Shown piece by piece: positions 1 to 8,577 of a stretch of 64,000 nucleotides of DNA (positions are counted from its first letter, which is position 1; each line of letters begins with the position of its first letter). The notes beneath the pieces were generated by a model, which did not search any database, was not told where the DNA came from, and was given only the letters and a program-made list of their open reading frames with translations. This stretch comes from CAYWXK01 sp964462515 (GTDB lineage Bacteria > Planctomycetota > Phycisphaerae > Sedimentisphaerales > Anaerobacaceae). The position numbers were made by a program, and so were the translations under genes. The DNA lies in contig CAYWXK010000004.1 in NCBI GenBank assembly GCA_964462515.1, forward strand, positions 70,457-134,456, written 5' to 3'.

Positions 1-19
1 AGTTGGAGGATTTCTAAAA

Positions 20-1912
20 TTGGATAAAACTTTGCTTATTCCTATCTTTTTGCCGTTGATTGCAGGCTTTGTGCTGCTATTTTTGCCGAACAGGATAAAG
101 ACTCTATCCGCGGCGTTGACGCTGATTATTTCAGTAGTCGCCTTTGTACTGGCGATTAAGATATTTGCTGCCGGTCAATCGCAATACACCTGGCCGGTCT
201 TCCAGATAGGTGACTTGAAATTTGATTTGCAGCTTTCTGCTAAGCCTCTGGGGACATTTATATTGATGTTTGCTATGGGCTTCGGCTTGCTAATAACTTT
301 ATATTCGCTCAAATCGATGGCCGGCCCGCCGAAGGCGGGTTTGATACAGTCCAGAGCTTCGCTCTGGCGCGTGAATGAATACTATGGTGCGGTGCTGCTT
401 ACGATAGGCGGCTCAGCAGGGATATTACTTTCCCAGCACCTGTTATTTTTGCTTATATTCTGGGAGATTGTTACCGCTGCGCTGTATCTTCTGATAACAA
501 CCGGCGGTAAAAATTCCAACTTCGCAGCAACCAAGACCTTTGCAATGATAGGCGCATCCGATGCCGCTTTTCTATTGGGCATACTGATGGTATGGTCGAT
601 TTCAGGGACATTTATCATCTCAGAAATCAGTCTGGAAACGGCTTCCATCCTGCCGATTATCGCATTCTTATTGCTTATGACAGCAGCTATTACCAAAGCC
701 GGTGCGCTGCCTTTGCATACCTGGATTCCTACCAGCGGCGAATTCGCACCGACCTCCGTGATGGCGCTTCTGCCGGCAGCGATTGACAAGCTTCTTGGGA
801 TTTATCTATTGGTTATAATCGTGCAGGAAATCTTTATACTCAAATCTGAGGTCTTAAGTGTTATTCTGGCAATCATCGGTTCGGCCACGATTATTATTGC
901 TGTAATGATTGCGATGGTTCAACACAATCTCAAAAAATTGCTATCCTTCCACGCTGTCAGTCAGGTCGGATATATGATTCTCGGCATAGCAACAATGACA
1001 CCTGTCGGCATAGCCGGCGCATTGTTCCATATGCTAAATAATGCCATATACAAGTGCTGTCTGTTTCTTTGCGGCGGAGCAGTGGAGCAGCAAACAGGCA
1101 CGGCTGAACTTGATAAACTGGGCGGCCTCGGTAAAAAAATGTCGATTACCTTTGCCGCCTGCCTGATTGCTGCTCTGAGCATTTCCGGCATCCCGCCCTT
1201 CAACGGTTTTGTTTCCAAGTGGATGGTCTATCAGGGTGTAATCCAGATGGGGACATCGCAAGCCGGCGGGCTTGCTAAATTGTGGCCTGTGTGGCTTACC
1301 TGTGCTATGTTCGGAAGCGCACTTACCCTGGCTTCCTTTGTAAAACTCTTGCACTCGCTATTTCTATCGCGGTTACCCAGCGAGCTAAAAGGGACAAAAG
1401 AGGTATCGCCTTTACAGACAATCCCAATGGTGGTGCTTGCTTTTCTGTGTGTGTTCTTTGGAATCTTTTACAGTGTCCCGCTAAAATCTTTCATTTACCC
1501 GGCTCTGGGTATTGAAGCCGGCACTGCTATTTTTGGCACGTGGGAATCCATCTTAGCCACAGCAATCTTGATATTCGGCATTGCTATCGGCCTGCTCATT
1601 TTACTTGTCGGGTTACTATCCAGAAAGGTCAGAATCGTTCCTACCTGGACCTGTGGCGAAATTCAGCCCAATGACCAAATGATAGTACCCGGAACCGGCT
1701 TCTATAAAACGGTTTCTTCGATGAGCGGCCTGAAGCAGCTTTACGCCAGCCAGGAGAAAGGACACTTCGATTTATACAATCAAGGCGGCAAAGTCGGCCT
1801 CGCACTGACAGCGTTTCTGCGGTGGCTTCATTCGGGAATTCTGCCAATGTATTTGACGTGGGTAACTTTGGGATTACTAGCGGTTCTTTTTGCAGTTTGC
1901 AGGATTTGGTGA
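20..1912 (+). CDS. NuoL/MrpA-like proton-conducting membrane subunit of hydrogenase-Mrp complex
   Basis: A 630-residue, very hydrophobic protein of the NuoL/NuoN/MrpA-D antiporter family, which translocates H+ or Na+ in complex I-like enzymes. I see the family hallmarks: a TM region with FWEIVTAALYLL near residue 150, a TKAGALPLHTWIP segment near 225 (conserved lysine and histidine), and HNLKKLLSFHAVSQVGYMI near 310. The TTG start is chosen because GGAGGA lies 9 nt upstream. The C-terminal 90 residues are soluble-like. It is the first gene seen of an operon whose start lies left of the window. An insert near residues 101-117 (AGPPKAGLIQSRASLWR) is coded by two hairpin repeats. Family certain; whether it belongs to a hydrogenase or a plain Mrp antiporter is inferred from genes downstream. 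Confidence 0.88.
   Translation: MDKTLLIPIFLPLIAGFVLLFLPNRIKTLSAALTLIISVVAFVLAIKIFAAGQSQYTWPVFQIGDLKFDLQLSAKPLGTFILMFAMGFGLLITLYSLKSMAGPPKAGLIQSRASLWRVNEYYGAVLLTIGGSAGILLSQHLLFLLIFWEIVTAALYLLITTGGKNSNFAATKTFAMIGASDAAFLLGILMVWSISGTFIISEISLETASILPIIAFLLLMTAAITKAGALPLHTWIPTSGEFAPTSVMALLPAAIDKLLGIYLLVIIVQEIFILKSEVLSVILAIIGSATIIIAVMIAMVQHNLKKLLSFHAVSQVGYMILGIATMTPVGIAGALFHMLNNAIYKCCLFLCGGAVEQQTGTAELDKLGGLGKKMSITFAACLIAALSISGIPPFNGFVSKWMVYQGVIQMGTSQAGGLAKLWPVWLTCAMFGSALTLASFVKLLHSLFLSRLPSELKGTKEVSPLQTIPMVVLAFLCVFFGIFYSVPLKSFIYPALGIEAGTAIFGTWESILATAILIFGIAIGLLILLVGLLSRKVRIVPTWTCGEIQPNDQMIVPGTGFYKTVSSMSGLKQLYASQEKGHFDLYNQGGKVGLALTAFLRWLHSGILPMYLTWVTLGLLAVLFAVCRIW
321..367. repeat. Two hairpin repeats inserted in frame in the NuoL-like gene
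   Basis: CCCGCC-gaa-GGCGGG (325-339) and CCAGAGC-ttc-GCTCTGG (351-367) are perfect inverted repeats inside the coding sequence. They encode a polar stretch not expected at this place in the family, so they look like small mobile palindromes that inserted in frame. Confidence 0.65.
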
Positions 1913-1919
1913 GGATGTT

Positions 1920-2471
1920 ATGATTATACTCTACCTTTTACTTTTATTTATGATAATCGCAGCCATCATTGCGGTGGAAACAAAGGACCTATTAAGCTCC
2001 ATAATCTGTGTCGGCGCCATTGGCACAGGCGGCTCTTTGATGTTTCTAATGCTGCGGGCGCCTGACATCGCTATAACTCAGATTGTGGTGGAGGTCTTGG
2101 GGCTGATTATAATGATTCGAGCGACAATTTCTCGTGACCTGACCTTTATCACCGGCGATAGGGAATTCTTCGGAACGGTCGTTTCGGTTGTAATCATCTT
2201 TGTAATCTTCCTGGCAGGTATGGAAGTTCTTGAAACTCTGCCCGATTTCGGCACCCCTATATTTACGAAGGTGGAAGGCTCTCCATCCCAGATATATATT
2301 GAAAATGGCCTCAAAGATACAGGAGCAGCAAATGTCATCGCAGGGATAATTCTGGATTACCGCGGTTATGATACCCTCGGTGAAGCAACAGTGTTATTTA
2401 CTTCAATTCTTGGGGCCACCGTTATACTGCGAGCCAAAAGTAGAAAGCTCGTGGAGGAACCGGATAAATGA
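1920..2471 (+). CDS. MbhD/MbhE-like (DUF4040, MrpA C-terminal type) membrane subunit
   Basis: About 183 residues with roughly five membrane segments. The first half resembles the DUF4040 hydrogen-subunit domain (MbhD, C-terminal part of MrpA: AIGTGGSLMFLMLRAPDIAITQIVVE), and the second half resembles MbhE (GLKDTGAANVIAGIILDYRGYDTLGEATVLF). In Mrp antiporters these parts are fused to MrpA; here they form a separate gene, as in Mbh-type hydrogenases. I choose the ATG with GAGG 5 nt upstream rather than an earlier in-frame TTG, which would overlap the preceding gene more. The conserved acidic residues of the proton path are present. Next gene follows after about 55 nt. Confidence 0.85.
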   Translation: MIILYLLLLFMIIAAIIAVETKDLLSSIICVGAIGTGGSLMFLMLRAPDIAITQIVVEVLGLIIMIRATISRDLTFITGDREFFGTVVSVVIIFVIFLAGMEVLETLPDFGTPIFTKVEGSPSQIYIENGLKDTGAANVIAGIILDYRGYDTLGEATVLFTSILGATVILRAKSRKLVEEPDK

Positions 2472-2526
2472 ACCCTGTTAGAGATGCTATAACAAGGTAG
2501 TAATACAGGCTTAAGAGGTGATAATT

Positions 2527-3039
2527 ATGGAACAAGAACAACAAAATTCTAACATCGTGCAAACAGGGAAAACCTCTAACGGGACTAAAGGGATGACGGT
2601 AATAGTAAAGACTATTGCCAGTTGGGTGAAGGTGCTTATTTTTCTGTTCGGCATTAACATCGTTCTTTTCGGCCATCTAACACCCGGAGGCGGCTTTGCC
2701 GGCGGCGTGATTTTAGCTTGCTCATACGTGCTGTTGATGCTGGCGTTCGGCAGAGAATTTGTGGAGGAAAATCTGCCCTTGCCGCTCGCCTCAAAGCTCG
2801 ATTGCCTTGGAGCTTTTATGTTCGCGCTGGTGGCAATTCTGGGAATAGTTTTTGGCGGGTCTTTCTTTCTCAATTTTCTTTATCAAAAGTATCTGCCTGG
2901 CCAGCCATTGCATCTTGTGAGCGCCGGTATTATACCGCTGGCGAACATCACTATCGGCCTGAAGGTCGGTGCGTCTCTATTTTTGATTACGCTTATGCTT
3001 TCAATCAGTTGTAAAGGTAGAGAATGCAGGTTTGAGTAG
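2527..3039 (+). CDS. mrpB: MrpB/MbhF-like (MnhB domain) subunit
   Basis: A 170-residue membrane protein with the MnhB domain: an N-terminal polar stretch, then the signature HLTPGGGFAGGVILA near residue 60, and three to four membrane segments. Mrp subunit B is part of the multi-subunit cation/proton antiporter module. The ATG is preferred because AAGAGGTG lies 6 nt before it; a GTG three codons earlier is part of that Shine-Dalgarno sequence. Same operon as the surrounding subunits. Confidence 0.88.
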   Translation: MEQEQQNSNIVQTGKTSNGTKGMTVIVKTIASWVKVLIFLFGINIVLFGHLTPGGGFAGGVILACSYVLLMLAFGREFVEENLPLPLASKLDCLGAFMFALVAILGIVFGGSFFLNFLYQKYLPGQPLHLVSAGIIPLANITIGLKVGASLFLITLMLSISCKGRECRFE

Positions 3040-3062
3040 ATAAGAGTGAAGGAGCTAAACAG

Positions 3063-3431
3063 ATGCCTTATGCGTTATGCTTTTTCCTATTTATGATCGG
3101 ATTATATTGTGCAACGGTCAAAAAGAACCTGGTCAAGATTGTAATCGGCCTGGCAGTTATGGAATATGCCGTCAATCTATTTTTGATTATGCTCGGCTAC
3201 CGCACAGGTGGCACAGCGCCAATTCTTGACAAAACCTATATTGAAGCAGGAACAAATAAAATTGTTGCCAACTTCATCAATACCTCGGTTGACCCGCTGC
3301 CGCAGGCCCTTGTGCTTACCGCCATCGTTATCAGCTTAGGTTCGCTGGCGCTTATAATTTCGATATGTATCAGGATCTACGAGAAATACGGCACCTTTGA
3401 CATTACCGAGATAAGGAGGCTAAGAGGATGA
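3063..3431 (+). CDS. mrpC: MrpC/NuoK-like subunit
   Basis: 122 residues, three membrane helices, NuoK/MnhC fold. The motifs LFLIMLGYR and NTSVDPLPQALVLTAIVI are typical of MrpC/MbhG, including the glutamate in helix 2 (AVMEYAVNLFL). Shine-Dalgarno AAGGAG lies shortly upstream. Its stop overlaps the start of the next gene (ATGA), implying translational coupling and equal stoichiometry. Confidence 0.92.
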   Translation: MPYALCFFLFMIGLYCATVKKNLVKIVIGLAVMEYAVNLFLIMLGYRTGGTAPILDKTYIEAGTNKIVANFINTSVDPLPQALVLTAIVISLGSLALIISICIRIYEKYGTFDITEIRRLRG

Positions 3432-4948
3432 CCAGATTGCTGCCTGCCTTTGTCGCAATTCCTCTGGTAATGGCGTTTGTGCTTCCTATTTTTGGTAAAA
3501 AAGGCAAAAGCACCGCAACAGTTTTAGCCAATCTTGCCACGGTGACACTACTTGTATTGGCCATTGCCTCCATTGGCAAATCGGGCGTTTACGAAGTGGG
3601 CAACTGGTCTATTCGGGTCGGGATTATTCTTGTCCTCGATGGTTTAAGCTCTCTTATGCTTTTAGCTATCAATCTTGTTAGCGCCGCTGCGATGCTCTTT
3701 AGCGCAAGATATATGGAGCAATACACAGCCAAGTCAAAATACCTCAGTCTGTTTATGCTTATGGTTGCAGGTATGAACGGCGTGGTACTCTCCGGTGACA
3801 TCTTTAATCTGTTTGTATTTCTGGAGATTGCTTCGCTCGCTTCCTATGCGCTTGTCGGCTTTGGCTGTGAGCACGAAGAGTTGGAGGCATCCTTCAAATA
3901 TATGGTCTTAGGCAGTGTCGCTTCTTCGCTTATCCTTTTCGGAATTGCTCTTGTTTATGGCAACACCGCCTACCTTAATATGGCCTGCATCTCAAAAGCC
4001 ATTCAAAGCTCAGGCCTGAATGCCGGCCTTACCTTTGCTCTTGCATTATTTATTGTCGGATTCGGCCTCAAGGCAGCTTTGGTGCCATTCCACGCCTGGC
4101 TGCCCGATGCGCACCCATCGGCTCCCGCTCCAATCTCGGCTATGCTTTCCGGCGTTATCATAAAGACTCTCGGGGTTTACGCCCTTACTCGCGTGGTATT
4201 CAACATCTTTGGTGTGTCGGTTTCGGTCGGCTGGCTTTTAGTTGCACTTGGCCTTTTAAGTATGATTGCCGGCGCATTTTTAGCAATAGGCCAGTGGGAT
4301 TTCAAACGGCTCTTAGCTTATTCCAGCATCAGCCAGGTTGGCTATGTCGTTCTCGGCATCGGTCTTGGTGCGACGTTAATTGCCAAAAAGGCCAATCCAG
4401 CATGGGCCTCCCTGGCCCTGTTGGGCAGCCTGTTTCATCTTGTCAACCACGCCGTGTATAAATCCTTGTTGTTCTTGACAAGCGGCTCGGTAGAAATGTC
4501 AACCGGCACAAGGCAGCTAAAAGAGATGGGCGGCCTTGCTCAGATGATGCCTGTAACCAGAACAACCTGCACGATAGCCTCCGCCTCTATTGCCGGCATC
4601 CCGCCTTTTAGCGGATTCTGGAGTAAACTGATTCTGGTCATCGCAGCAGTCCAGGCAGGTCTTTACTGGATTGCAGCAATCTTAGTTTTTGTAAGTTTAT
4701 GCACCTTGATTATGTATCTGAAGGTTCAAAGATTTGCTTTTCTCGGTGAGCTGCCTGAGAATCTACAGCAGATAAAAGAAAATAAAGGCACTATGCTTGT
4801 CGCAATGGTAGTTTTGGCTCTTCTGTGCGTGCTTATGGGATTATTGGTGATAGTGCCGTCTCTAAGAGATAGTATCCTTAATCCTGCTGTCAATGTGCTG
4901 ACCGCAGGACCCAAACATTGGGAAATAGCCGGGATTTTAAAGATGTAA
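3428..4948 (+). CDS. mrpD: MrpD/NuoN-like antiporter subunit
   Basis: 506 residues, about 14 membrane helices, of the NuoN/MrpD family. Seen features: FNLFVFLEIASLASYALVGF near residue 125, LKAALVPFHAWLPDAHPSAP near 215 (conserved lysine and histidine, plus the PSAPAPISAM signature), and FKRLLAYSSISQVGYV near 295. It is a second antiporter-like half-channel beside the NuoL-like gene at the left edge, as in both Mrp antiporters and Mbh hydrogenases. Starts inside the stop of mrpC. Confidence 0.93.
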   Translation: MTRLLPAFVAIPLVMAFVLPIFGKKGKSTATVLANLATVTLLVLAIASIGKSGVYEVGNWSIRVGIILVLDGLSSLMLLAINLVSAAAMLFSARYMEQYTAKSKYLSLFMLMVAGMNGVVLSGDIFNLFVFLEIASLASYALVGFGCEHEELEASFKYMVLGSVASSLILFGIALVYGNTAYLNMACISKAIQSSGLNAGLTFALALFIVGFGLKAALVPFHAWLPDAHPSAPAPISAMLSGVIIKTLGVYALTRVVFNIFGVSVSVGWLLVALGLLSMIAGAFLAIGQWDFKRLLAYSSISQVGYVVLGIGLGATLIAKKANPAWASLALLGSLFHLVNHAVYKSLLFLTSGSVEMSTGTRQLKEMGGLAQMMPVTRTTCTIASASIAGIPPFSGFWSKLILVIAAVQAGLYWIAAILVFVSLCTLIMYLKVQRFAFLGELPENLQQIKENKGTMLVAMVVLALLCVLMGLLVIVPSLRDSILNPAVNVLTAGPKHWEIAGILKM

Positions 4949-4968
4949 GTAATACAGGGTAAAAGATT

Positions 4969-5472
4969 ATGAGGCGACTTATATATTTTGTTTTAGCATT
5001 TATCGTCTGGGTAATAGTGGCCTGGCCTTTCGTCGATGGCCAAATCGACCTTCAAATAATGGTCGCAGGCCTAATAGCATCTTTCTTTGTTGCAATCCTG
5101 TTCCACGAGATACTGCCCAAAGAGCATCGAGTCTTTATCTCGCCTGTGAGAGTGTTTTGGGGGTTGGTTTATGTGCCGGTGTTTTTCTATTTTATGATAA
5201 AAGCTAACTTCGACGTTGTCTATCGTGCGCTTCATCCTCAGATGCCAATAAGACCCGGCATCGTGAAAATAAAGACAAATCTAAAAACGGATTCTGCAAT
5301 TACGGCCCTTGCTAATTCTATCACCCTGACGCCAGGAACGATGACCGTGGATGTAACGGACGACGGTTTTCTCTATATTCATTGGATTAACGTAAGGTCG
5401 GATGATGTCGAACAGGCAACTAAGATTATCTCTGAAACATTTGAGTGGTTTATAAAGAGAATTTTCGAATAG
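4969..5472 (+). CDS. mrpE: Mrp antiporter subunit E
   Basis: 167 residues of the MnhE family: two N-terminal helices, then a cytosolic domain with the conserved segment ALANSITLTPGTMTVDV near residue 105. Subunit E is an essential assembly or coupling part of Mrp complexes. Follows mrpD by 20 nt and precedes mrpF by 12 nt. Confidence 0.93.
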   Translation: MRRLIYFVLAFIVWVIVAWPFVDGQIDLQIMVAGLIASFFVAILFHEILPKEHRVFISPVRVFWGLVYVPVFFYFMIKANFDVVYRALHPQMPIRPGIVKIKTNLKTDSAITALANSITLTPGTMTVDVTDDGFLYIHWINVRSDDVEQATKIISETFEWFIKRIFE

Positions 5473-5484
5473 GAAGAAGTCACT

Positions 5485-5742
5485 ATGATAACGGTTTTTT
5501 ACCTTGGTCTATGTGCGTGTTGTTTTATGTGCTTATACCGTATAGGCCGTGGGCCAAGCGCCCCGGACAGGACAGTAGCTATTGATATATTAGGCATTGT
5601 GATTGTGGGATTCTGCGGCCTGCTCGGACTTGTTACCGGAAAGGATTTTTATCTCAACATTGCTCTTGCCTGGGCGCTATTGAGCTTTATCGGCACCATA
5701 GCGCTGGCAAAATTTTTGGAGGGCAGAAGTTTCGATGAGTGA
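5485..5742 (+). CDS. mrpF: Mrp antiporter subunit F
   Basis: 85 residues, three helices, MnhF family, with the signature RIGRGPSAPDRTVAIDILG near residues 20-38. AGGAAG lies upstream. The 3' end overlaps the next gene by 8 nt. Confidence 0.93.
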   Translation: MITVFYLGLCACCFMCLYRIGRGPSAPDRTVAIDILGIVIVGFCGLLGLVTGKDFYLNIALAWALLSFIGTIALAKFLEGRSFDE

Positions 5743-6079
5743 TGCCATAGGATACATACTGATAACGGTTGGAGTTTTGTTTGACATATTCGGCTGTATC
5801 GGGCTTGTTCGCTTCCCTGATGTCTATAATCGCCTTCAGGCCTCAACAAAGTGCGTTACACTCGGAACGATTTTACTTCTTTTGGGAGTTGCACTGATAA
5901 GTGGTTTGGGGCCTATAAGTGCAAAAGCTGTAATCTGTGCCATCTTTATTCTAATAACTTCACCCACAGCCGCACACGCAATAGCAAAGGGTGCTTACTC
6001 TTCAGGGATTAAGTTGTGGGACAAAAGCGTTGTTGATAAATATGCAGAGCGGGGACAAGCAGACAAGAAAAGTTCGTAG
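5735..6079 (+). CDS. mrpG: Mrp antiporter subunit G
   Basis: 114 residues, three helices, MnhG/PhaG family: FDIFGCIGLVRFPDVYNRLQASTKCVTLG is followed by TSPTAAHAIAKGAY, both hallmarks of this subunit. It completes the antiporter gene set, seen here in the order NuoL-like, MbhDE-like, B, C, D, E, F, G. Confidence 0.93.
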   Translation: MSDAIGYILITVGVLFDIFGCIGLVRFPDVYNRLQASTKCVTLGTILLLLGVALISGLGPISAKAVICAIFILITSPTAAHAIAKGAYSSGIKLWDKSVVDKYAERGQADKKSS

Positions 6080-6128
6080 CTTATAATCCGCGAACAGCCG
6101 CGAATCGAAAGGTATTAGGAGTTCAAAA

Positions 6129-6761
6129 GTGCGTTTGCCAAAGTTAAGAGAATTAAAAGAAGCTATTATAGCAGTTATCTCGCCGCGATTTACCACGCGG
6201 TTTCCTGCCGAACCCTGTATAGTGCCCGAAAGTTACAGAGGAAAGCCGGAATTTGACCTGGATACCTGCATCGGCTGTGGCGCCTGCGTGAATGTTTGTC
6301 CAACCGAGGCGCTGACTCAGGCTGACGACCTTGCAGCCAATCCACCGGTTAGAAAAATCACCCTCCGATATGATACCTGCATCTTCTGCGGCAATTGCGC
6401 AGAAAATTGCACCACAGAAACGGGGATTAAGCTATCGAATAAATGGGACCTGGCCGGCCTGGATAGAGCCGCTATGGCTGAAACAAACCAGTATGAGCTT
6501 CAGTTTTGCGAAAAGTGCGGGGCATTGATTGGCACTAAAAAGCATCTGGTCTGGCTCTACGAAAAACTGGGCCCATTGGCATATACTAATCCCTCACTAC
6601 TACTTGCCAAAAGCGGTGAGCTAACCCCCGATAACAACATTCGTGGGCAGGCCACAGAGCCGCAGGATGTCGGGCAGCAACCGACCAAAGAGAACCGGCC
6701 AGGCGATTTTATGCAAATCCTGTGCCCTAAATGTAAATACGTGCTGAACATCCGCCTGTAA
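6129..6761 (+). CDS. 2x[4Fe-4S] ferredoxin subunit (NuoI/MbhN/HycF-like) of hydrogenase complex
   Basis: 210 residues. Residues about 40-100 carry two ferredoxin motifs, CIGCGACVNVCP and CIFCGNCAENC, typical of the electron-input subunit of complex I and group 4 hydrogenases. The C-terminal half adds a CxxC pair (FCEKCGALIG) and a final LCPKCKYVLNIRL, suggesting a zinc or rubredoxin-like knuckle. GTG start with AGGAG 7 nt upstream. The second motif lacks the usual proline after its last cysteine. Its place between the Mrp genes and a hydrogenase protease argues that the complex takes electrons from ferredoxin and evolves H2, or the reverse. The catalytic NiFe subunits must lie outside the window. 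Confidence 0.85.
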   Translation: MRLPKLRELKEAIIAVISPRFTTRFPAEPCIVPESYRGKPEFDLDTCIGCGACVNVCPTEALTQADDLAANPPVRKITLRYDTCIFCGNCAENCTTETGIKLSNKWDLAGLDRAAMAETNQYELQFCEKCGALIGTKKHLVWLYEKLGPLAYTNPSLLLAKSGELTPDNNIRGQATEPQDVGQQPTKENRPGDFMQILCPKCKYVLNIRL

Positions 6762-6770
6762 CCCAGGCAT

Positions 6771-6825
6771 CAATTTCAAATTTGAAACTTGTCTGACGAC
6801 AGTCAAGATTTGAGATTTCAGATTC
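6771..6825. repeat. AT-rich low-complexity repeat
   Basis: Sequence of the type TTTCAAATTTGAAACTTG ... AGATTTGAGATTTCAGATT. The same degenerate words recur near 19.1, 20.2, 22.66, 31.76, 32.6 and 35.2 kb. Confidence 0.5.
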
Positions 6826-6829
6826 TTCG

Positions 6830-7324
6830 ATGGCTACTTCGCAAAAATTATCCCAGCAGCTAAATAAACTTCGCGGCTCCAGGATTGTTTTGGTCGGAAT
6901 TGGAAATATACTAAAAGGTGACGATGCGGCGGGGTCTCTTGTTTGCCAGCAATTAAAAGAACGTAGTATCAGTGCCGATATAATTGATGCCGGCACTACC
7001 CCTGAGAATTATATCCAGCGAATTATAAAGAAAGCTCCGCAAAATTTGCTTATTGTTGATGCTATTGACTTTCAAGCTCCACCAGGCACGATAAAGATAT
7101 TTTCGCCCGAACAGTTAAACTCATCTATTATTTCGACACATACCCTCTCACCCGGATTATTTGTTGATATGGTCAGCCGAAGCATAAAAGTCGATGTGTA
7201 TTTTATCGGGATTCAACCCGCACAAACGCAGTTATGTCAGCCCGTATCAGATGCGATTCACCTTGCCGTCGAGCTGCTCTCAAAGACTCTTGCCGGGATT
7301 TTCAGCATCGAAAATAACTCGTAA
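6830..7324 (+). CDS. Hydrogenase maturation endopeptidase (HycI/HyaD family)
   Basis: 164 residues. The family protein removes the C-terminal tail of the [NiFe]-hydrogenase large subunit after nickel insertion. Seen: VGIGNILKGDDAAG at residues 21-34, with the nickel-sensing aspartate; DAGTTPEN near 58; LLIVDAIDFQAPPG near 80; and STHTLSPGLFVDMV near 105. This matches the fold and length (about 150-170 aa) of M52 peptidases. It lies downstream of the Mrp/ferredoxin genes, which is the main reason to assign that operon to a hydrogenase. No clear Shine-Dalgarno precedes the ATG. Confidence 0.88.
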   Translation: MATSQKLSQQLNKLRGSRIVLVGIGNILKGDDAAGSLVCQQLKERSISADIIDAGTTPENYIQRIIKKAPQNLLIVDAIDFQAPPGTIKIFSPEQLNSSIISTHTLSPGLFVDMVSRSIKVDVYFIGIQPAQTQLCQPVSDAIHLAVELLSKTLAGIFSIENNS

Positions 7325-7368
7325 CGCCGCGTGCACCCGCCGCATAAAACAAAATCGCTGCAGCCTGG

Positions 7369-7803
7369 TCAAGATTTTGCACGAGGTTGTTTTATGATGC
7401 GGATTGCCTTGTTAGCATCGGCAGCCGAATCAAAAGCCAGGTGAAAGACCGCACGATTACCGATGGCAGCGCCTGAAAAACCCCGGATATTGATGCCGGC
7501 ATCACCAAGCAGTCTGGCTATCTTTGCACCCAGGCCAGGCTTGTTTGTAGCGAGGATGCGAAGTGCGCAAAGGGATTGGGTCTTTTCAAAACCAGCTTCC
7601 TTCGCAGCCTTTATTTGTTTGGCGCCTTTTATCGGCGTAACAAATACCACGCCCGTCCCTGTTTTTTCCGGTGCTCGCCGGGCAATAACAAATTCAAGGT
7701 CGGCACCTGCTTGAGCAAGCGCATCAAGCTTTTGAGCCAGGCCGCCTGGGCGGTCCTCAATACTTGCGGCCCATATATCCACACGTCTGACGTCTGATTT
7801 CAT
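7369..7803 (-). CDS. Tandem ACT-domain protein
   Basis: 144 residues forming two ACT domains: about 8-68 (IWAASIEDRPGGLAQKLDAL) and about 78-140 (ALRILATNKPGLGAKIARLL, followed by AGINIRGFSG). ACT domains bind amino acids or other small ligands and regulate enzymes; stand-alone tandem ACT proteins have mostly unknown partners. GGAGG lies 7 nt before the ATG. It converges with the hydrogenase protease gene. Specific ligand unknown. Confidence 0.8.
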   Translation of the reverse strand: MKSDVRRVDIWAASIEDRPGGLAQKLDALAQAGADLEFVIARRAPEKTGTGVVFVTPIKGAKQIKAAKEAGFEKTQSLCALRILATNKPGLGAKIARLLGDAGINIRGFSGAAIGNRAVFHLAFDSAADANKAIRIIKQPRAKS

Positions 7804-7977
7804 AATCTGCCCTCCAAAAAATGTGGCACTCTTTTAATGCTTCAAAAAATAACGACCGAACCTAAGGTATAAGTTTGACTATTGCCACAGTATTTGTCAA
7901 CAATTTGAGCAGCTAAATTTGGGATGGAAAAGCGAACATCATAAACTGTGGTGCCTTGTGGCGTATTGGTTGATGAA

Positions 7978-8010
7978 CCCCGTTAAAAAGATGCCGTTTT
8001 TCTAACGGGG
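7978..8010. repeat. Hairpin CCCCGTTA / TAACGGGG
   Basis: A perfect 8-bp inverted repeat with a 17-nt loop downstream of nikR. A related CCCCGTTAG-containing sequence codes the N-terminal extension of MetX near 10.45 kb, so this is more likely a dispersed repeat than an operator. There is no T-tract for a terminator. Confidence 0.5.
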
Positions 8011-8089
8011 CGGTAAACCGAAGGCGAAGCATCCGGTCTTAATCAAACCAAACACCCTGCCTCGCTCATCTCTACGAAACATCAAGTGC

Positions 8090-8494
8090 TCATGTCGCCA
8101 CCAGGTTAATGCGGCCGAGCTTCACCCCCTTCATACTCAGAATGCTGTCGCCGACCTTATTTATCTGGCCAACCCGCCCCCGCAGGACAATTACTTCCAG
8201 GCAATCGTGCTTATCAAGGTGAATGTGCAAAGAAGAAATCACCTGCAATAAATGCGAATGTTGCAGACTCAATAGCTTTTCTGCGAGCTTTGTAGAATGA
8301 TGGTCATAGACAATAAATACGCCTGCAACCGCCTCGGCCTTAGGGTTACTTATCCGCTCACCACTAAGCTGCTGGCGAATTAAATCCCGTATCGCTTCCG
8401 AACGACTCTGATAGCCGCGTTTGGCGATGAGCTTATCAAATGCCGAAAGCAAATCTGCCTCCAGCGACACACCTATACGCTCAAGAGCGCTCAT
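8090..8494 (-). CDS. nikR: Nickel-responsive transcriptional regulator NikR
   Basis: 134 residues from the ATG that has AAAGGA 7 nt upstream (an earlier in-frame ATG would add 8 residues). N-terminal ribbon-helix-helix DNA-binding domain (ERIGVSLEADLLSAFDKLI, then YQSRSEAIRDLIRQ), followed by an ACT-like metal domain. The nickel ligands of the family can be seen: a histidine in LQHSHL and the group HIHLDKHDC, giving His-x-His and Cys. NikR represses nickel uptake or nickel-enzyme genes. Its closeness to the nickel hydrogenase operon fits; direct control of that operon is inference. Confidence 0.93.
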   Translation of the reverse strand: MSALERIGVSLEADLLSAFDKLIAKRGYQSRSEAIRDLIRQQLSGERISNPKAEAVAGVFIVYDHHSTKLAEKLLSLQHSHLLQVISSLHIHLDKHDCLEVIVLRGRVGQINKVGDSILSMKGVKLGRINLVAT

Positions 8495-8577
8495 ATCTGG
8501 TCCTTTCAAGCAGCACATCCCCGGTAAAAAATAGCCTGCCGACTACCCTCCTCTTGTGCACTTATGCCCTTGTTCAC

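Noticed and set aside
7978..8010. NikR operator
   Set aside because: It is a hairpin related to a repeat inside metX, and lies downstream of nikR rather than at a promoter.
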